This document shows, one piece after another, positions 9,616 to 22,087 of a stretch of 64,000 nt of DNA. How positions within the stretch are numbered: the stretch's first letter is position 1; each line of letters begins with the position of its first letter. The translations under genes and the position numbers were made by a program. This DNA is from an uncultured Pelagibacteraceae bacterium (GTDB lineage: Bacteria; Pseudomonadota; Alphaproteobacteria; Pelagibacterales; Pelagibacteraceae). A model generated the notes under the pieces. That model was given only the letters and a program-made list of their open reading frames with translations. It did not search any database and was not told the origin of the DNA. The stretch is from positions 82,879 to 146,878 of the forward strand of contig CACNJC010000001.1 of NCBI GenBank assembly GCA_902620585.1, written 5' to 3'.

Positions 9616-10824
9616 TTGTATTTGAAGAAAGTTGCTAAAAATATAAACTCAAACAAAAATCTTAAAAAGATCGATTCCAACGCTATTTTAGTTTTACAAA
9701 ACGGTCAATTTTTTAAAGGTATAGGTTTAGGCTACCAAGGGACTGCTACTGGAGAGGTTTGTTTCAATACATCTATTACTGGTTATCAAGAAATTATATC
9801 CGACCCGTCATATGCAGAACAGATTATTAATTTTACTTTTCCCCACATTGGTAATGTTGGGTCTAATAGAGAAGATCACGAGTCTGATAAAATTTGGACT
9901 AAAGGTGTAATTATTAACAGCGAAATTACCGATCCATCAAATTACAGATCGTTAAATCATTTAAATAAATGGTTAAAAAAAAATAGGATAGTTGGAATTA
10001 CAGGTATTGATACAAGAAGTTTAACAAATTTTATAAGGGATAAAGGAGCTCCTAAAGGAACAATATCTTTTTCTAAGCATGCAAAATTCAATATCAAAAA
10101 GCTGCTTAAAATTACTCAGAGCTGGGGGGGTCTTAAAAATCTTGATTTAGCAAAACAAGTTACAACTAAAAAAAATTATGTTTGGCAAGATTTTAAAACG
10201 TGGAAAAAGGGAAACGGATATATTAAAAATAAAAAAAAAGTATTCCATGTAATTGCTATTGACTATGGAATTAAAAAAAATATTTTAAGATACTTTTCAG
10301 ATTTCAATTGTAAAGTAACGATTGTTTCTTGTAAAACTAGTGCGGAAGATATTTACAAATTAGATCCAGACGGAATCTTTTTATCGAATGGTCCTGGTGA
10401 TCCAGCTGCAACAGGGAAATATGCTATTCCAATAATAAAAAAACTTATCAAAAATAATTTACCTGTATTTGGTATTTGTTTAGGTCATCAATTACTTGGT
10501 TTGACATTAGGAGCAAAAACAAAAAAAATGAACTTAGGTCATAGAGGAGCTAATCATCCGGTTAAAAACTTAGTTAAAGGTAACGTAGAAATAACAAGTC
10601 AAAATCACGGTTTTGAAATAGTAAAAAAAGGTTTGCCAAAGAATATTCAAGTTACTCATCAGTCACTATTTGACTCTAGCATTGAAGGAATTAAACTTAA
10701 GTCTAAACCCATTTTTTCAGTTCAATATCATCCTGAGTCCAATCCAGGACCACAAGATAGTGTTTATTTATTTGAAAATTTTGTAAATAGTATGAAAAAA
10801 AATGCCAAAAAGAAAAGATATTAA
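9616..10824 (+). CDS. carA: Carbamoyl-phosphate synthase small subunit
   Basis: [34 protein letters not shown]; apparent TTG start, no in-frame ATG before conserved sequence. Confidence 0.97.
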   Translation: MYLKKVAKNINSNKNLKKIDSNAILVLQNGQFFKGIGLGYQGTATGEVCFNTSITGYQEIISDPSYAEQIINFTFPHIGNVGSNREDHESDKIWTKGVIINSEITDPSNYRSLNHLNKWLKKNRIVGITGIDTRSLTNFIRDKGAPKGTISFSKHAKFNIKKLLKITQSWGGLKNLDLAKQVTTKKNYVWQDFKTWKKGNGYIKNKKKVFHVIAIDYGIKKNILRYFSDFNCKVTIVSCKTSAEDIYKLDPDGIFLSNGPGDPAATGKYAIPIIKKLIKNNLPVFGICLGHQLLGLTLGAKTKKMNLGHRGANHPVKNLVKGNVEITSQNHGFEIVKKGLPKNIQVTHQSLFDSSIEGIKLKSKPIFSVQYHPESNPGPQDSVYLFENFVNSMKKNAKKKRY

Positions 10825-13800
10825 AAAAATTTTAGTTGTTGGTGCTGGTCCGATTATAATTGGTCAAGCATGTGAGTTTGACTATTCAGGCACACAAGCC
10901 TGTAAAGCATTAAAGGATGAAGGTTATAAAGTAGTTTTAATTAATTCCAATCCAGCAACAATTATGACTGACCCTGATGTAGCTGATAAAACATATATAG
11001 AGCCTATAACTGTAGAGGTTCTTGAAAAAATTTTAATTAAAGAAAAACCCAATGCAATTCTTCCCACTATGGGCGGACAGACTGCTTTAAACTTAGCTAT
11101 GGATGCAGAAAAAAAAGGAATACTTAAAAAATATAAAATTGAACTTATTGGTGCAAATTCCAAGGCAATTTCAAATGCAGAAGACAGAAAAAAGTTTAGA
11201 AAAAATATGCTCGATATCGGTTTAGATCTACCTAAATCAAAAATTGTAAATAACTTTAGTAAAGCTTCGAAAGTTTTAAAAGAAATAGGTCTACCGGCCA
11301 TAATCAGACCTGCATTCACACTTGGAGGTCTTGGCGGTGGTATAGCAAAAAATAAAAAAGATTTTTTTAGAATAATTAAAGATGGTTTACATGAATCTCC
11401 AGTAAGCCAGGTTTTAGTTGAGGAGTGTTTAGAGGGATGGAAAGAGTTTGAGATGGAAGTTGTTAGAGATAAAAAAGATAATTGTATAATTATTTGCTCT
11501 ATTGAAAATGTCGATCCTATGGGAATACACACGGGAGACTCCATTACTATTGCTCCAGCGCTAACTCTTACAGATAAAGAATATCAAGTGATGAGAAATG
11601 CCTCAATAGCATGTTTAAGAAAGATTGGAGTAGAAACTGGAGGTTCAAATGTTCAATTTGCAATAAACCCGAAGAATGGGAGAATGGTTATAATAGAGAT
11701 GAACCCAAGGGTTTCTAGATCTTCAGCGCTTGCATCAAAAGCTACTGGCTTTCCAATAGCCAAAGTTGCCGCAAAACTTGCTGTTGGTTACACGTTGGAT
11801 GAATTAAAAAATGAAATAACAAAAGTTACACCAGCTTCTTTTGAACCAACAATTGACTACGTTGTAACTAAAATTCCTAGATTTACATTTGAAAAATTTT
11901 CAACATCTGAGGCTGTTTTGGGAACATCTATGAAGTCAGTTGGTGAAGCTATGGCAATTGGAAGAAATTTTAAGGAGTCATTTCAAAAAGCCTTGGTTTC
12001 TCTAGAAACCGGATTTTCAGGTGTTGATCAAATATTTGACTTATCGTCAACACAAATAAAAAAAAAACTTAAAGAAAACATCCCAAATAAAATATTACTT
12101 ATTGGTGAGGCTTTTAGAAAAAGAATTAACTTTCATAAAATACAAAAGCTTTCAAAAATTGATCCTTGGTTTTTGTGTCAAATTAGAGATATTATAGATA
12201 ATGAAAGTAAAATAAAAAAATTTGGCTTACCAAAAACATATAATGGTTTCAATTACATAAAATCTATAGGTTTCACAGATAAAAAATTATCTGAACTTAC
12301 AAGTATCCCTGAATATATTGTTAGAAAAAAAAGAACTGCTCTAAAAGTTATGCCTGTATATAAAAAAGTTGATACCTGTGCCTCAGAATTCAAATCATTT
12401 ACTCCATACATGTATTCAACTTATCAAAGAAACTATAGCGTTAATACTGAGTGTGAAGCAGTTCCATCTAATAAGAAAAAAATTATAATTCTTGGTGGTG
12501 GTCCTAATAGGATTGGTCAAGGAATTGAGTTCGACTACTGTTGCTGTCAAGCAAGTTTCGCTTTGAAAAAAGCTGGATTTGAAACAATCATGGTAAATTG
12601 TAATCCTGAAACTGTATCAACTGATTATGATACAAGTGATAGATTGTATTTCGAACCCTTAAAAGAGGAATTTGTTTTTAATATTATTAAGAAAGAAAAA
12701 ACCAAAGGTAGTTTAGTAGGAGTTATAACTCAATTTGGAGGTCAAACTCCAATTAAATTAGCAAAGTTTTTACACACTAACAAGATACCAATTTTGGGTA
12801 CACAGTATACTTCGATAGATTTAGCCGAAGATAGAGATAGATTTAGAAATCTTTTAAATAAATTAAAATTAAAACAGGCTGAGAGTGGAATAGCTAAAAC
12901 TATTCCTCAAGCCTTAAAAATAGCAGAAAAGATTGGTTTACCTTTAATGGTTAGACCATCTTATGTTTTAGGTGGTCGTGCTATGGAGATTGTATATGAA
13001 AAAAAACAACTTAAAAATTTTATCAAAGAGGCTTTTAAAGTTGCTGAAAAAAATCCAATTTTAATTGATAAATTTATTGATAATGCCATGGAGGTGGACG
13101 TAGATGCTATCTCTGATGGTAAAAAAGTTTTTGTCGCAGGTATTATGCAACATATAGAAGAAGCTGGGATTCACTCTGGTGACTCGGCATGTAGCTTACC
13201 ACCTGTGTCTATTAAGCCCTTTTTAATAAAAGAAATTGAAGAACAAACTAGAAAGTTAGCTTTAGCTTTGAAAGTTAAAGGATTTATGAATGTACAGTAT
13301 GCAATTAAAAAAGATAAAATTTTTGTTATAGAAGTTAATCCCAGAGCGAGCAGGACAGTGCCTTTTGTTTCTAAAGCTAAAAATTTGCCTTTAGCTAAAG
13401 TCGCATCAAGAATTATGGCTGGAGAAAAGTTATCTAGTTTTAATTTAAAAAGTAAGACCAAAAATATGTTTGCAGTAAAAGAGGCAGTATTCCCTTTCAA
13501 TAAATTTCCTAATAGCGATTTATTGCTTGGTCCAGAAATGAAATCTACGGGAGAAGTAATGGGATTTGACAAAAATTTTGGGATGGCTTTCGCTAAAAGT
13601 CAAATAGCTGCATCTAATTCCCTTCCAAAAGGGGGCTTAGCTTTTATATCTTTGAAGAATAGTCATAAAGAAGAAGGGGTTCATTTAGCTAGACAGTTAG
13701 TGAAATTAAATTTCAAACTATGTGCAACAATTGGAACTGCAAAATTTATAAACCAACATGGGATTAAATGTAAGAAAATAAATAAAGTTAATCAAGGCTC

Positions 13801-14026
13801 GCCACATATTGTTGACGTTCTTAATGCTAAAAAAATTGCTTTAGTTATTAATACTGGAGGAGGAAATAGCGAGTCACAATTAAGCGATGCGTTAGCTTTA
13901 AGAAGAGCTACATTAGCCAACAAAGTCCCTTATTGTACAAATATGTCCACTGCTAAAGTATGTATTGAGGGAATAAAATCACTTAATTTAAGGGATATCA
14001 CAGTTACTTCTCTGCAAGATATTTAA
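10802..14026 (+). CDS. carB: Carbamoyl-phosphate synthase large subunit
   Basis: [41 protein letters not shown]; two ATP-grasp halves; C-terminal MGS domain. Confidence 0.98.
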   Translation: MPKRKDIKKILVVGAGPIIIGQACEFDYSGTQACKALKDEGYKVVLINSNPATIMTDPDVADKTYIEPITVEVLEKILIKEKPNAILPTMGGQTALNLAMDAEKKGILKKYKIELIGANSKAISNAEDRKKFRKNMLDIGLDLPKSKIVNNFSKASKVLKEIGLPAIIRPAFTLGGLGGGIAKNKKDFFRIIKDGLHESPVSQVLVEECLEGWKEFEMEVVRDKKDNCIIICSIENVDPMGIHTGDSITIAPALTLTDKEYQVMRNASIACLRKIGVETGGSNVQFAINPKNGRMVIIEMNPRVSRSSALASKATGFPIAKVAAKLAVGYTLDELKNEITKVTPASFEPTIDYVVTKIPRFTFEKFSTSEAVLGTSMKSVGEAMAIGRNFKESFQKALVSLETGFSGVDQIFDLSSTQIKKKLKENIPNKILLIGEAFRKRINFHKIQKLSKIDPWFLCQIRDIIDNESKIKKFGLPKTYNGFNYIKSIGFTDKKLSELTSIPEYIVRKKRTALKVMPVYKKVDTCASEFKSFTPYMYSTYQRNYSVNTECEAVPSNKKKIIILGGGPNRIGQGIEFDYCCCQASFALKKAGFETIMVNCNPETVSTDYDTSDRLYFEPLKEEFVFNIIKKEKTKGSLVGVITQFGGQTPIKLAKFLHTNKIPILGTQYTSIDLAEDRDRFRNLLNKLKLKQAESGIAKTIPQALKIAEKIGLPLMVRPSYVLGGRAMEIVYEKKQLKNFIKEAFKVAEKNPILIDKFIDNAMEVDVDAISDGKKVFVAGIMQHIEEAGIHSGDSACSLPPVSIKPFLIKEIEEQTRKLALALKVKGFMNVQYAIKKDKIFVIEVNPRASRTVPFVSKAKNLPLAKVASRIMAGEKLSSFNLKSKTKNMFAVKEAVFPFNKFPNSDLLLGPEMKSTGEVMGFDKNFGMAFAKSQIAASNSLPKGGLAFISLKNSHKEEGVHLARQLVKLNFKLCATIGTAKFINQHGIKCKKINKVNQGSPHIVDVLNAKKIALVINTGGGNSESQLSDALALRRATLANKVPYCTNMSTAKVCIEGIKSLNLRDITVTSLQDI

Positions 14027-14688
14027 TCTTTAACTCTCCAATCGGTCTTGAAAGTCACATAATTAATTTGAATACATCTTCTCTCTTTTTTAATTTCTTT
14101 TTTTTCCATACCGTGCCAAGTATTTGGTCCGCTAGTAAAAAAATATCCGTAATTATGTTTATATGGGACTGTTTTTACTTTATTTAATTTACTATCATAA
14201 AAATCTGTTCCTAAATTTTCAGACTCTCCATATGGATTAACAAAAACTATTGATGACATTAATTTCTCTTTAATATCGCAATGTGGTTTAAGCCAAAAAC
14301 CCTCTCTATCACAAATTACTTCTAATCTTACAAATGAGTTACTCAAATCTCGACCAATTAAGGAGCCTATTTTTTTATAAACCTGAGAAGATCTAAGTTC
14401 TTCGATGAAATTAGTTAAATGAGGATATATATTTGAGTTTTCCTTCGTGACATAACATCTAATTTTTTTTGCTTTGCCACCATCTTTTATGCCTTCACGG
14501 AACGCTCCACCTCCTCCGTCTAAAGCCCTTGTGCCATCATAAGTAAGGTTTTCTTTTCTTGGATCTTTAATATCAGCTTCACAAATTTCTTTAATTGCCT
14601 CACTAGATAATGGTTCATTGAACTCAAAATGTTTAAAAGGGTCATCGTATAATTTTGTTCTATCTTGCAATGATTTAAATAATGCCAT
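14023..14688 (-). CDS. 2-oxoglutarate/Fe(II)-dependent oxygenase-like protein
   Basis: HxD in [20 protein letters not shown], distal histidine in [15 protein letters not shown], then RRCIQINYV, consistent with a double-stranded beta-helix oxygenase. Confidence 0.65.
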   Translation of the reverse strand: MALFKSLQDRTKLYDDPFKHFEFNEPLSSEAIKEICEADIKDPRKENLTYDGTRALDGGGGAFREGIKDGGKAKKIRCYVTKENSNIYPHLTNFIEELRSSQVYKKIGSLIGRDLSNSFVRLEVICDREGFWLKPHCDIKEKLMSSIVFVNPYGESENLGTDFYDSKLNKVKTVPYKHNYGYFFTSGPNTWHGMEKKEIKKERRCIQINYVTFKTDWRVKD

Positions 14689-15625
14689 TTGATTTCATCT
14701 TTTGTTTAATAATTGGAACTATTCTATTAATCTCATCTAACTTATCATAACTCCAGTTGTCAACACTTTCACCCAACTCTCTTGTAATACCTAATTTATT
14801 AAATTGTTTAAAGAAATTTTTAAATCTTCCACTAGGCCTTTTTGACTTCATCATTCCAACATAAACGGGTTTTCCGGTTATTGCGGCTTCTGAGATCATT
14901 GAAGTGGAATCACAGGTCACTATTATAAAATCAGCAATTGCTAGGGAGCTTAAATAGGCTTTTTTATTTATTTCTTTAATAACATGGTGATTAAAACTAA
15001 AAGTATTAAAAGCTTTTTTTATTACAAGCTCAGGGGTCCTGTAAGAGGGAATAACAACAATCTTATACTTATCTGGAGTAAATAAAGCTTTTATTTTGTT
15101 AAAAAGAAAATGAACTTGCTCTTCTGAATAGTTATAATATTTATTTGGTCCACCAATAATAAAAGCAACAATTTTTTTCTTTTGTTTATTAAAACGTAGA
15201 TATTTTGAGTTTTCTGTAATTTCTTTTTTTGTTAAATAATGTATTGATCCCTTAGTTCTTACAACATTATCTCCAGATAAATTATCATGTTCAGGACAAA
15301 TTATTAGATCAAAATGCTTTAAAGAAACTTTCGGATCTTGAATATGAATATTAAATATTTCTTTCCCAAATCTTTTTTTTAGAGCTATAGAAGGAATCAC
15401 GCTTTTTCTTCCACAAGAAATAATAATCTTAGAGTCGCATATAAATTTTTCTGTTAATAAATTTTCTGAAATAGGAGTTAATTTAGGTGGAACGAAATCC
15501 CAAAAAGGTTTTAATTTCACTTTTTGGTGTTTAAATCTTAATTTTAAACCATTAGCTATCCCTTCTACTTGGCTTACCATGCCATGCATTCCTTGCGTTA
15601 AAAGAAGAGCTTTTAATTTCAACAT
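14675..15625 (-). CDS. ELM1 (mitochondrial fission protein)/DUF1022 family, GT-B-like
   Basis: QVEGIANGL, ISCGRKSVIPSIALK, NIHIQDPKVSLKHFDLIICPEHD, FIIGGPNKYYN, VTCDSTSMISEAAITGKPVYV. Confidence 0.8.
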   Translation of the reverse strand: MLKLKALLLTQGMHGMVSQVEGIANGLKLRFKHQKVKLKPFWDFVPPKLTPISENLLTEKFICDSKIIISCGRKSVIPSIALKKRFGKEIFNIHIQDPKVSLKHFDLIICPEHDNLSGDNVVRTKGSIHYLTKKEITENSKYLRFNKQKKKIVAFIIGGPNKYYNYSEEQVHFLFNKIKALFTPDKYKIVVIPSYRTPELVIKKAFNTFSFNHHVIKEINKKAYLSSLAIADFIIVTCDSTSMISEAAITGKPVYVGMMKSKRPSGRFKNFFKQFNKLGITRELGESVDNWSYDKLDEINRIVPIIKQKMKSNGII

Positions 15626-15649
15626 TAGTTACTATATAAACATATCATT

Positions 15650-16597
15650 ATGAATAATAAATCATCTAAACACACAAAAGTGTTAATACTTGGGTCAGGT
15701 CCTGCTGGATATACGGCAGCAATTTATGCCTCTAGAGCAATGTTAAAGCCAATTTTAGTTTACGGCTCACAACCAGGGGGCCAATTATCAACAACAACAG
15801 ATGTAGAAAATTATCCTGGTTACTCAAAGGCAATTCAAGGCCCATGGTTAATGGAAGAAATGAAGAGACAAGCAGAGACAGTTGGAACTGAAATGATACA
15901 AGATCATATTAATAAAGTCGATTTATCTTCAAAACCTTTTAAGGCTACAGGAGATAGTGGAAATACTTATACGGCCGATACATTGATAATTTCCACTGGA
16001 GCGCAAGCCAGATGGTTAAACTTAGAATCGGAGCAAAATTACCGAGGATTTGGTGTTTCAGCATGTGCGACTTGTGATGGTTTCTTCTTTAAAGATAAAG
16101 AAGTTGCAGTAGTTGGAGGTGGTAATGCGGCTGTAGAGGAAGCAATGTTCTTAACTAAATTCGCATCAAAAGTTAAGTTAGTTCACAGAAGAAATAAACT
16201 TAGAGCAGAAAAATTACTTCAAGAGAAATTAAAAGAAAATAAAAAAATTGAAATAATTTGGGATAGTGTAGTCGAAGAAGTTGTAGGCACATCAGATCCA
16301 AAAAATGTAAAAGCTATAAAAATTAAAAATACTAAAGATAATAAAACAAATGAATTAAAAGTTGACGGTCTATTTATTGCTATAGGTCACGATCCTGCAA
16401 CCTCGCTTTTTAAAAATCAACTTGAGATGGATAAAGAAGGTTATTTGATAACAAAACCTGACTCAACTATCACAAACATACCTGGCGTATTTGCGGCCGG
16501 AGATGTTAAAGATAAAATTTTTAGACAAGCAGTTACTGCTGCCGGTATGGGTTGCATGGCAGCTCTTGAAGCAGAAAAACACTTATCGGAAAATTAA
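15650..16597 (+). CDS. trxB: Thioredoxin reductase
   Basis: LGSGPAGYTAAIYASRA, CATCDGFF redox motif, GVFAAGDVKDKIFRQAVTAAGMGCMAALEAE. Confidence 0.97.
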   Translation: MNNKSSKHTKVLILGSGPAGYTAAIYASRAMLKPILVYGSQPGGQLSTTTDVENYPGYSKAIQGPWLMEEMKRQAETVGTEMIQDHINKVDLSSKPFKATGDSGNTYTADTLIISTGAQARWLNLESEQNYRGFGVSACATCDGFFFKDKEVAVVGGGNAAVEEAMFLTKFASKVKLVHRRNKLRAEKLLQEKLKENKKIEIIWDSVVEEVVGTSDPKNVKAIKIKNTKDNKTNELKVDGLFIAIGHDPATSLFKNQLEMDKEGYLITKPDSTITNIPGVFAAGDVKDKIFRQAVTAAGMGCMAALEAEKHLSEN

Positions 16598-16598
16598 A

Positions 16599-17540
16599 GT
16601 GAAGAATAATCTTCATGTATTTTTAGGTGCAACAGTTGCTGACGCTGCTGCAAGACCTTTGCACTGGATTTATAATCAAAAAAAGTTAAGCCAGTATATT
16701 AAAGGGAGAAAGGATTATACATTTTTAGATAAAAATAAAAGTCCTTTTTATAATATCAAAACAGGTAAAGTCTCAGGTTACAATGATATAGGTCAAGTTA
16801 TGTTTAAAACATTAATTGAAGGTCAGAAAAATATTGATATAAGATTTAAAAAAAATATTCTCAAAAATTTTGGGCCTGGAAGTATTTATTGGAGAAATTT
16901 AAAGTTGAGATCAAAGTATAAAAAGGTCAAAGATTGGAGAGGAATAATAAAAGGGCCTTGGATACATCAAAATATTATTGAGACTGTTCAAAATATTAAA
17001 AAAAATAAAAGAGTTACAGGTGGGATAAAAGTAAATGAGTCTGATGGTTATTGTGCTTCACTACCTTACTTCTTATTTTATGGCTTTAAAGATATAAAAA
17101 AAATTATTTCATTAGTTACTATCTCAAAAATTAGCATTAAGTATGCACTTGCGAAATTTTATTTAATTGATTTCGCGTTGAAGGGTTACGAAGATCCATT
17201 AAATGAATTTATTGAAAATTTTAAAAAAAATTTTTATTTTAAAAAAATTGTTAGAGATATTAAGAAAATAAGAAAAATAAAATTACCACATGCTGAAGTA
17301 ATTAAAAAACTTGGTATGGCTTGTAGTTATCCAGGAACATTTAACAGTTCAATCCATGTAATTGTAAACTCAACAAACTATAAACAAGCTATACTTAAAA
17401 CTATTAAAGCTGGAGGTTGTAACTGTTCAAGAGTAAATTTTATTGGAGCTTATTATGCTGCTCTCAAAGGCTTCAACTCAATTCCTTCAAAATGGATTAA
17501 AAAAACCTTAGCAGCAAAAAAAATATTACAACAAAAGTAA
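16599..17540 (+). CDS. ADP-ribosylglycohydrolase/J1-crystallin-like protein
   Basis: GTG start (VKNNLHVFLGATVADAAARPLHWIYN); C-terminal AGGCNCSRVNFIGAYYAALKGFNSIPSKWI resembles the ADP-ribosylglycohydrolase C-terminus. The ORF-track start at 16491 runs into trxB and is unlikely. Confidence 0.72.
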   Translation: MKNNLHVFLGATVADAAARPLHWIYNQKKLSQYIKGRKDYTFLDKNKSPFYNIKTGKVSGYNDIGQVMFKTLIEGQKNIDIRFKKNILKNFGPGSIYWRNLKLRSKYKKVKDWRGIIKGPWIHQNIIETVQNIKKNKRVTGGIKVNESDGYCASLPYFLFYGFKDIKKIISLVTISKISIKYALAKFYLIDFALKGYEDPLNEFIENFKKNFYFKKIVRDIKKIRKIKLPHAEVIKKLGMACSYPGTFNSSIHVIVNSTNYKQAILKTIKAGGCNCSRVNFIGAYYAALKGFNSIPSKWIKKTLAAKKILQQK

Positions 17541-17557
17541 TAAATAATTTATTTTAA

Positions 17558-18763
<1,206 letters not shown>

Positions 18764-18795
18764 TTATAATATAATTAAACTATTATTAACACAAA

Positions 18796-20967
18796 ATGCA
18801 AAATACTTATCAGGAAAAAATAGCCGATTTAGAAGTGAATAACTCTAAAGATATCAAGAAACTTGAGGGTGGTATTAGTTTTAAAATTAAAAGTGATTTT
18901 CAACCTAGCGGCGACCAACCAGAAGCCATTAAAAAGTTATTAAAAAATTTAAAAGATAATAAACATGAGCAAGTTTTATTGGGTGTTACCGGTTCAGGTA
19001 AAACTTTCACAATGGCAAAAGTTATAGAAAAAGCGAACAGGCCGGCGCTAATACTGGCTCCAAATAAAACTCTAGCAGCTCAGTTATACGGTGAATTTAA
19101 AAGTTTTTTTCCTAATAATGCAGTAGAATATTTTGTTTCTTACTACGATTATTATACACCTGAAGCTTACGTTCCTAGGTCGGACACATATATAGAAAAA
19201 GAAGCCTCTATTAATGAGCAAATAGATCGAATGAGGCACTCAGCTACTAGATCTTTGCTTGAAAGAGATGATGTCATAATTGTAGCAAGTGTCTCCTGTA
19301 TCTATGGCTTAGGCTCAGTTGAAGCTTATTCAAAAATGACAATTACTTTAAAAAAAAATTATGAGTATGAACGCGATCAGTTAATAAGAGCTTTTATAAA
19401 TTTACAATATAAAAGAAATGATCAAAATTTTTTTAGAGGAACTTTTAGAGTAAGAGGAGAAAACTTAGAGATATTTCCATCTCATCTTGAGGATAGAGCG
19501 TGGCGAATAAGCTTCAATTTAAATAAATTAGAAAAAATCGAAGAATTTGATCCTCTTACTGGAGACAAGACTAATGACTTTTCTATTATAAAGATTTATG
19601 CCAATAGTCATTACATAACTCCCAGGCCAACCATTGATCAGGCAATTAAACAAATAAAATCTGAGCTTGCAGAGACATTAAAAAAACATCGTGCAGATAA
19701 TAAATTATTAGAAGAGCAAAGATTAAGAGAGAGAACTAAATTTGACCTTGAAATGATTCAAGCAACTGGAACATGTGCAGGGATTGAAAATTATTCCAGG
19801 TTTTTATCTGGAAGAAAACCAGGAGAACCGCCTCCAACATTATTTGAATATTTTCCTGATAATGCAATAATTTTTGTGGATGAAAGTCACGTAACTGTAC
19901 CCCAGTTAAATGGAATGTATAAGGGAGATCATACGAGAAAAAAAACCTTAGCAGAGTACGGGTTTCGACTCCCATCTTGTATGGATAATAGACCTCTAAA
20001 ATTTGAAGAATGGGATTTGATGAGAACTCAAACAGTATTCGTTTCAGCCACGCCCGGTCCATGGGAATTAAAACAAACAAAAAATGAATACATCGATCAA
20101 ATAATAAGACCAACGGGTTTGATCGATCCACCTGTTGAGATAAGACCGGCAAAAACTCAAGTAGATGATTTAATGCATGAAGCTTCAGAGATAGTTAAAA
20201 AAGGTTTTAGAGTTTTAGCAACGACTTTAACAAAAAAAATGGCTGAAGATTTAACTGAATATCTTCATGAAAATGGTCTCAAAGTTAGATATATGCATTC
20301 TGATATCGATACTTTAGAGCGAATTGAAATAATTAGAGACTTGAGAATGGGAGTGTTTGATATTTTGGTAGGAATAAACTTATTAAGAGAAGGTTTAGAT
20401 ATTCCTGAGTGTGCTTTGGTAGCAATTTTGGATGCTGATAAAGAAGGTTTTTTAAGGTCGGAAACTTCACTAATTCAAACTATTGGTAGAGCAGCTAGAA
20501 ATATTGATGGAAAGGTAATCTTATACGCAGATAAAGTAACTAAAAGTATCGATAAAGCTATTAAAGAAACAGATAGGAGAAGAGATAAACAATTAGCATA
20601 TAACAAAAAAAATAAGATCACAGCTGAAACTGTTAAAAAAGGTATAAACGATATTTTAGAATCAGTTTATGAAAAAGATTATGTTAAAATTTCTGAAGGC
20701 TCAAATGTTGGTGGTAATTTAAAAAAACACCTGAAAGCACTTAATAGAAAAATGAAAGAAGCAGCATCAAATCTTGAATTTGAGGAAGCTGCCAAAATAA
20801 GAGATGAAATAAGAAAATTAGAGGCAAGTGAGTTAGAAATTACATTAAACCCCAAAATTACTCAATACAAACTTAAGAATAAAGTATACCCTAAAGGAAG
20901 ATCAACAATGGGTATGCCTGGTACAAAACCAAGGAAAGCAATCAAAAAATGGAAACCAAAAAAATAA
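18796..20967 (+). CDS. uvrB: Excinuclease ABC subunit B
   Basis: [71 protein letters not shown]-terminal UVR motif. Confidence 0.98.
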   Translation: MQNTYQEKIADLEVNNSKDIKKLEGGISFKIKSDFQPSGDQPEAIKKLLKNLKDNKHEQVLLGVTGSGKTFTMAKVIEKANRPALILAPNKTLAAQLYGEFKSFFPNNAVEYFVSYYDYYTPEAYVPRSDTYIEKEASINEQIDRMRHSATRSLLERDDVIIVASVSCIYGLGSVEAYSKMTITLKKNYEYERDQLIRAFINLQYKRNDQNFFRGTFRVRGENLEIFPSHLEDRAWRISFNLNKLEKIEEFDPLTGDKTNDFSIIKIYANSHYITPRPTIDQAIKQIKSELAETLKKHRADNKLLEEQRLRERTKFDLEMIQATGTCAGIENYSRFLSGRKPGEPPPTLFEYFPDNAIIFVDESHVTVPQLNGMYKGDHTRKKTLAEYGFRLPSCMDNRPLKFEEWDLMRTQTVFVSATPGPWELKQTKNEYIDQIIRPTGLIDPPVEIRPAKTQVDDLMHEASEIVKKGFRVLATTLTKKMAEDLTEYLHENGLKVRYMHSDIDTLERIEIIRDLRMGVFDILVGINLLREGLDIPECALVAILDADKEGFLRSETSLIQTIGRAARNIDGKVILYADKVTKSIDKAIKETDRRRDKQLAYNKKNKITAETVKKGINDILESVYEKDYVKISEGSNVGGNLKKHLKALNRKMKEAASNLEFEEAAKIRDEIRKLEASELEITLNPKITQYKLKNKVYPKGRSTMGMPGTKPRKAIKKWKPKK

Positions 20968-21704
20968 TCATAACTGGTGGAGCAACTCGTATAGGTAGGT
21001 CTATAGCATTAGAACTTGCAGAATATGATACACAAATTGTAATTCATTATTCAAAATCTTTTTTAGCAGCGAAAAAACTTAAGTTAGAGTTAGAAAATTT
21101 AGGTTCGACCGTTTATCTTATTAAAGCAGATCTAAACAATTCAAAACAAACACAAAAAATAATTTCTTTTGCTCGCAAAAAAATGAAAGGTTTAAATTGT
21201 TTAATAAATAATGCATCTATTTTTGAAAATGATAACTTGATAAATTTTACAGATAAAAGTTTCTTAAATCATGTTAATATAAATCTCAAAGCCCCTGCTA
21301 TCTTGACAAGGGATTTTGCTAAATCATTTAGAGGGGAGAATGGAAACATAATCAATATAATTGATCAAAGAGTTGAAAAATTAACACCCTTCTTTTTTTC
21401 ATACACTTTAAGTAAATCTAATTTAGTTACTTTGACAAAAACTTCAGCAATGAAACTCGCGCCTCATATACGAGTAAATGCTGTTTCACCTGGACCTACT
21501 CTTAAAAACAAACGTCAATCCGAGAAACATTTCAGAAAACAATGGGAATCAACGATTTTGAAAAAAAAAGTTGATACAAAAAATATTAGTTCTGCAGTAA
21601 AGTTTTTAATTAATAATGATAATGTTACTGGACAAATAATCAATGTTGATAGTGGCCAAAGATTAGCTTGGAAAACGCCAGATATAATAAATTCAAATGA
21701 ATGA
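20949..21704 (+). CDS. Short-chain dehydrogenase, pteridine reductase/FolM-like
   Basis: [64 protein letters not shown]; followed by a folB-like gene. Confidence 0.72.
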   Translation: METKKIIITGGATRIGRSIALELAEYDTQIVIHYSKSFLAAKKLKLELENLGSTVYLIKADLNNSKQTQKIISFARKKMKGLNCLINNASIFENDNLINFTDKSFLNHVNINLKAPAILTRDFAKSFRGENGNIINIIDQRVEKLTPFFFSYTLSKSNLVTLTKTSAMKLAPHIRVNAVSPGPTLKNKRQSEKHFRKQWESTILKKKVDTKNISSAVKFLINNDNVTGQIINVDSGQRLAWKTPDIINSNE

Positions 21705-22087
21705 AAATATTAAAATTTAAAGATAAACAAAAATTTAAGTATAGTAAAAAAATCATTATAAAAGATTTGTTATTACTTATTTCAGTTGGAATTCATAAAT
21801 TCGAAAAATTGAAAAGACAAAGAGTTAAATTTAATTTAGAAATAACTACAGACCCAAATCTTAAACCTGATATCAAAACAATCTTAAATTATGAAAATGT
21901 GATTAACAATATTAAGAAACTAACAGAGAAAAAACATTTTGAGCTTCTTGAAAGCTTATCTGAAGCAATATTTGATGAAATGTTTAAAAGTAAAAAGATA
22001 AAGAAAGTAAAACTTAAAATTGAAAAACTAGATATAATTAAAGAAACAAACTCGGTAGGAATAGAAATCGTCAAAACAAAATTATAA
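21701..22087 (+). CDS. folB: Dihydroneopterin aldolase-like protein (FolB family)
   Basis: [60 protein letters not shown]. Confidence 0.72.
   Translation: MKILKFKDKQKFKYSKKIIIKDLLLLISVGIHKFEKLKRQRVKFNLEITTDPNLKPDIKTILNYENVINNIKKLTEKKHFELLESLSEAIFDEMFKSKKIKKVKLKIEKLDIIKETNSVGIEIVKTKL

Noticed and set aside
10924-11544. 206-aa ORF antisense to carB
   Set aside because: Lies wholly within clearly conserved carB; shows no recognisable domain and looks like a codon-bias artefact.
13171-13572. 133-aa ORF antisense to carB
   Set aside because: Same reason; carB on the other strand explains the sequence.
16491-16598. N-terminal extension of the ADP-ribosylglycohydrolase-like ORF
   Set aside because: Reads the 3' end of trxB in another frame; the GTG at 16599 starts the conserved sequence.
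19736-20152. 138-aa ORF antisense to uvrB
   Set aside because: Lies within conserved UvrB sequence; no recognisable domain.
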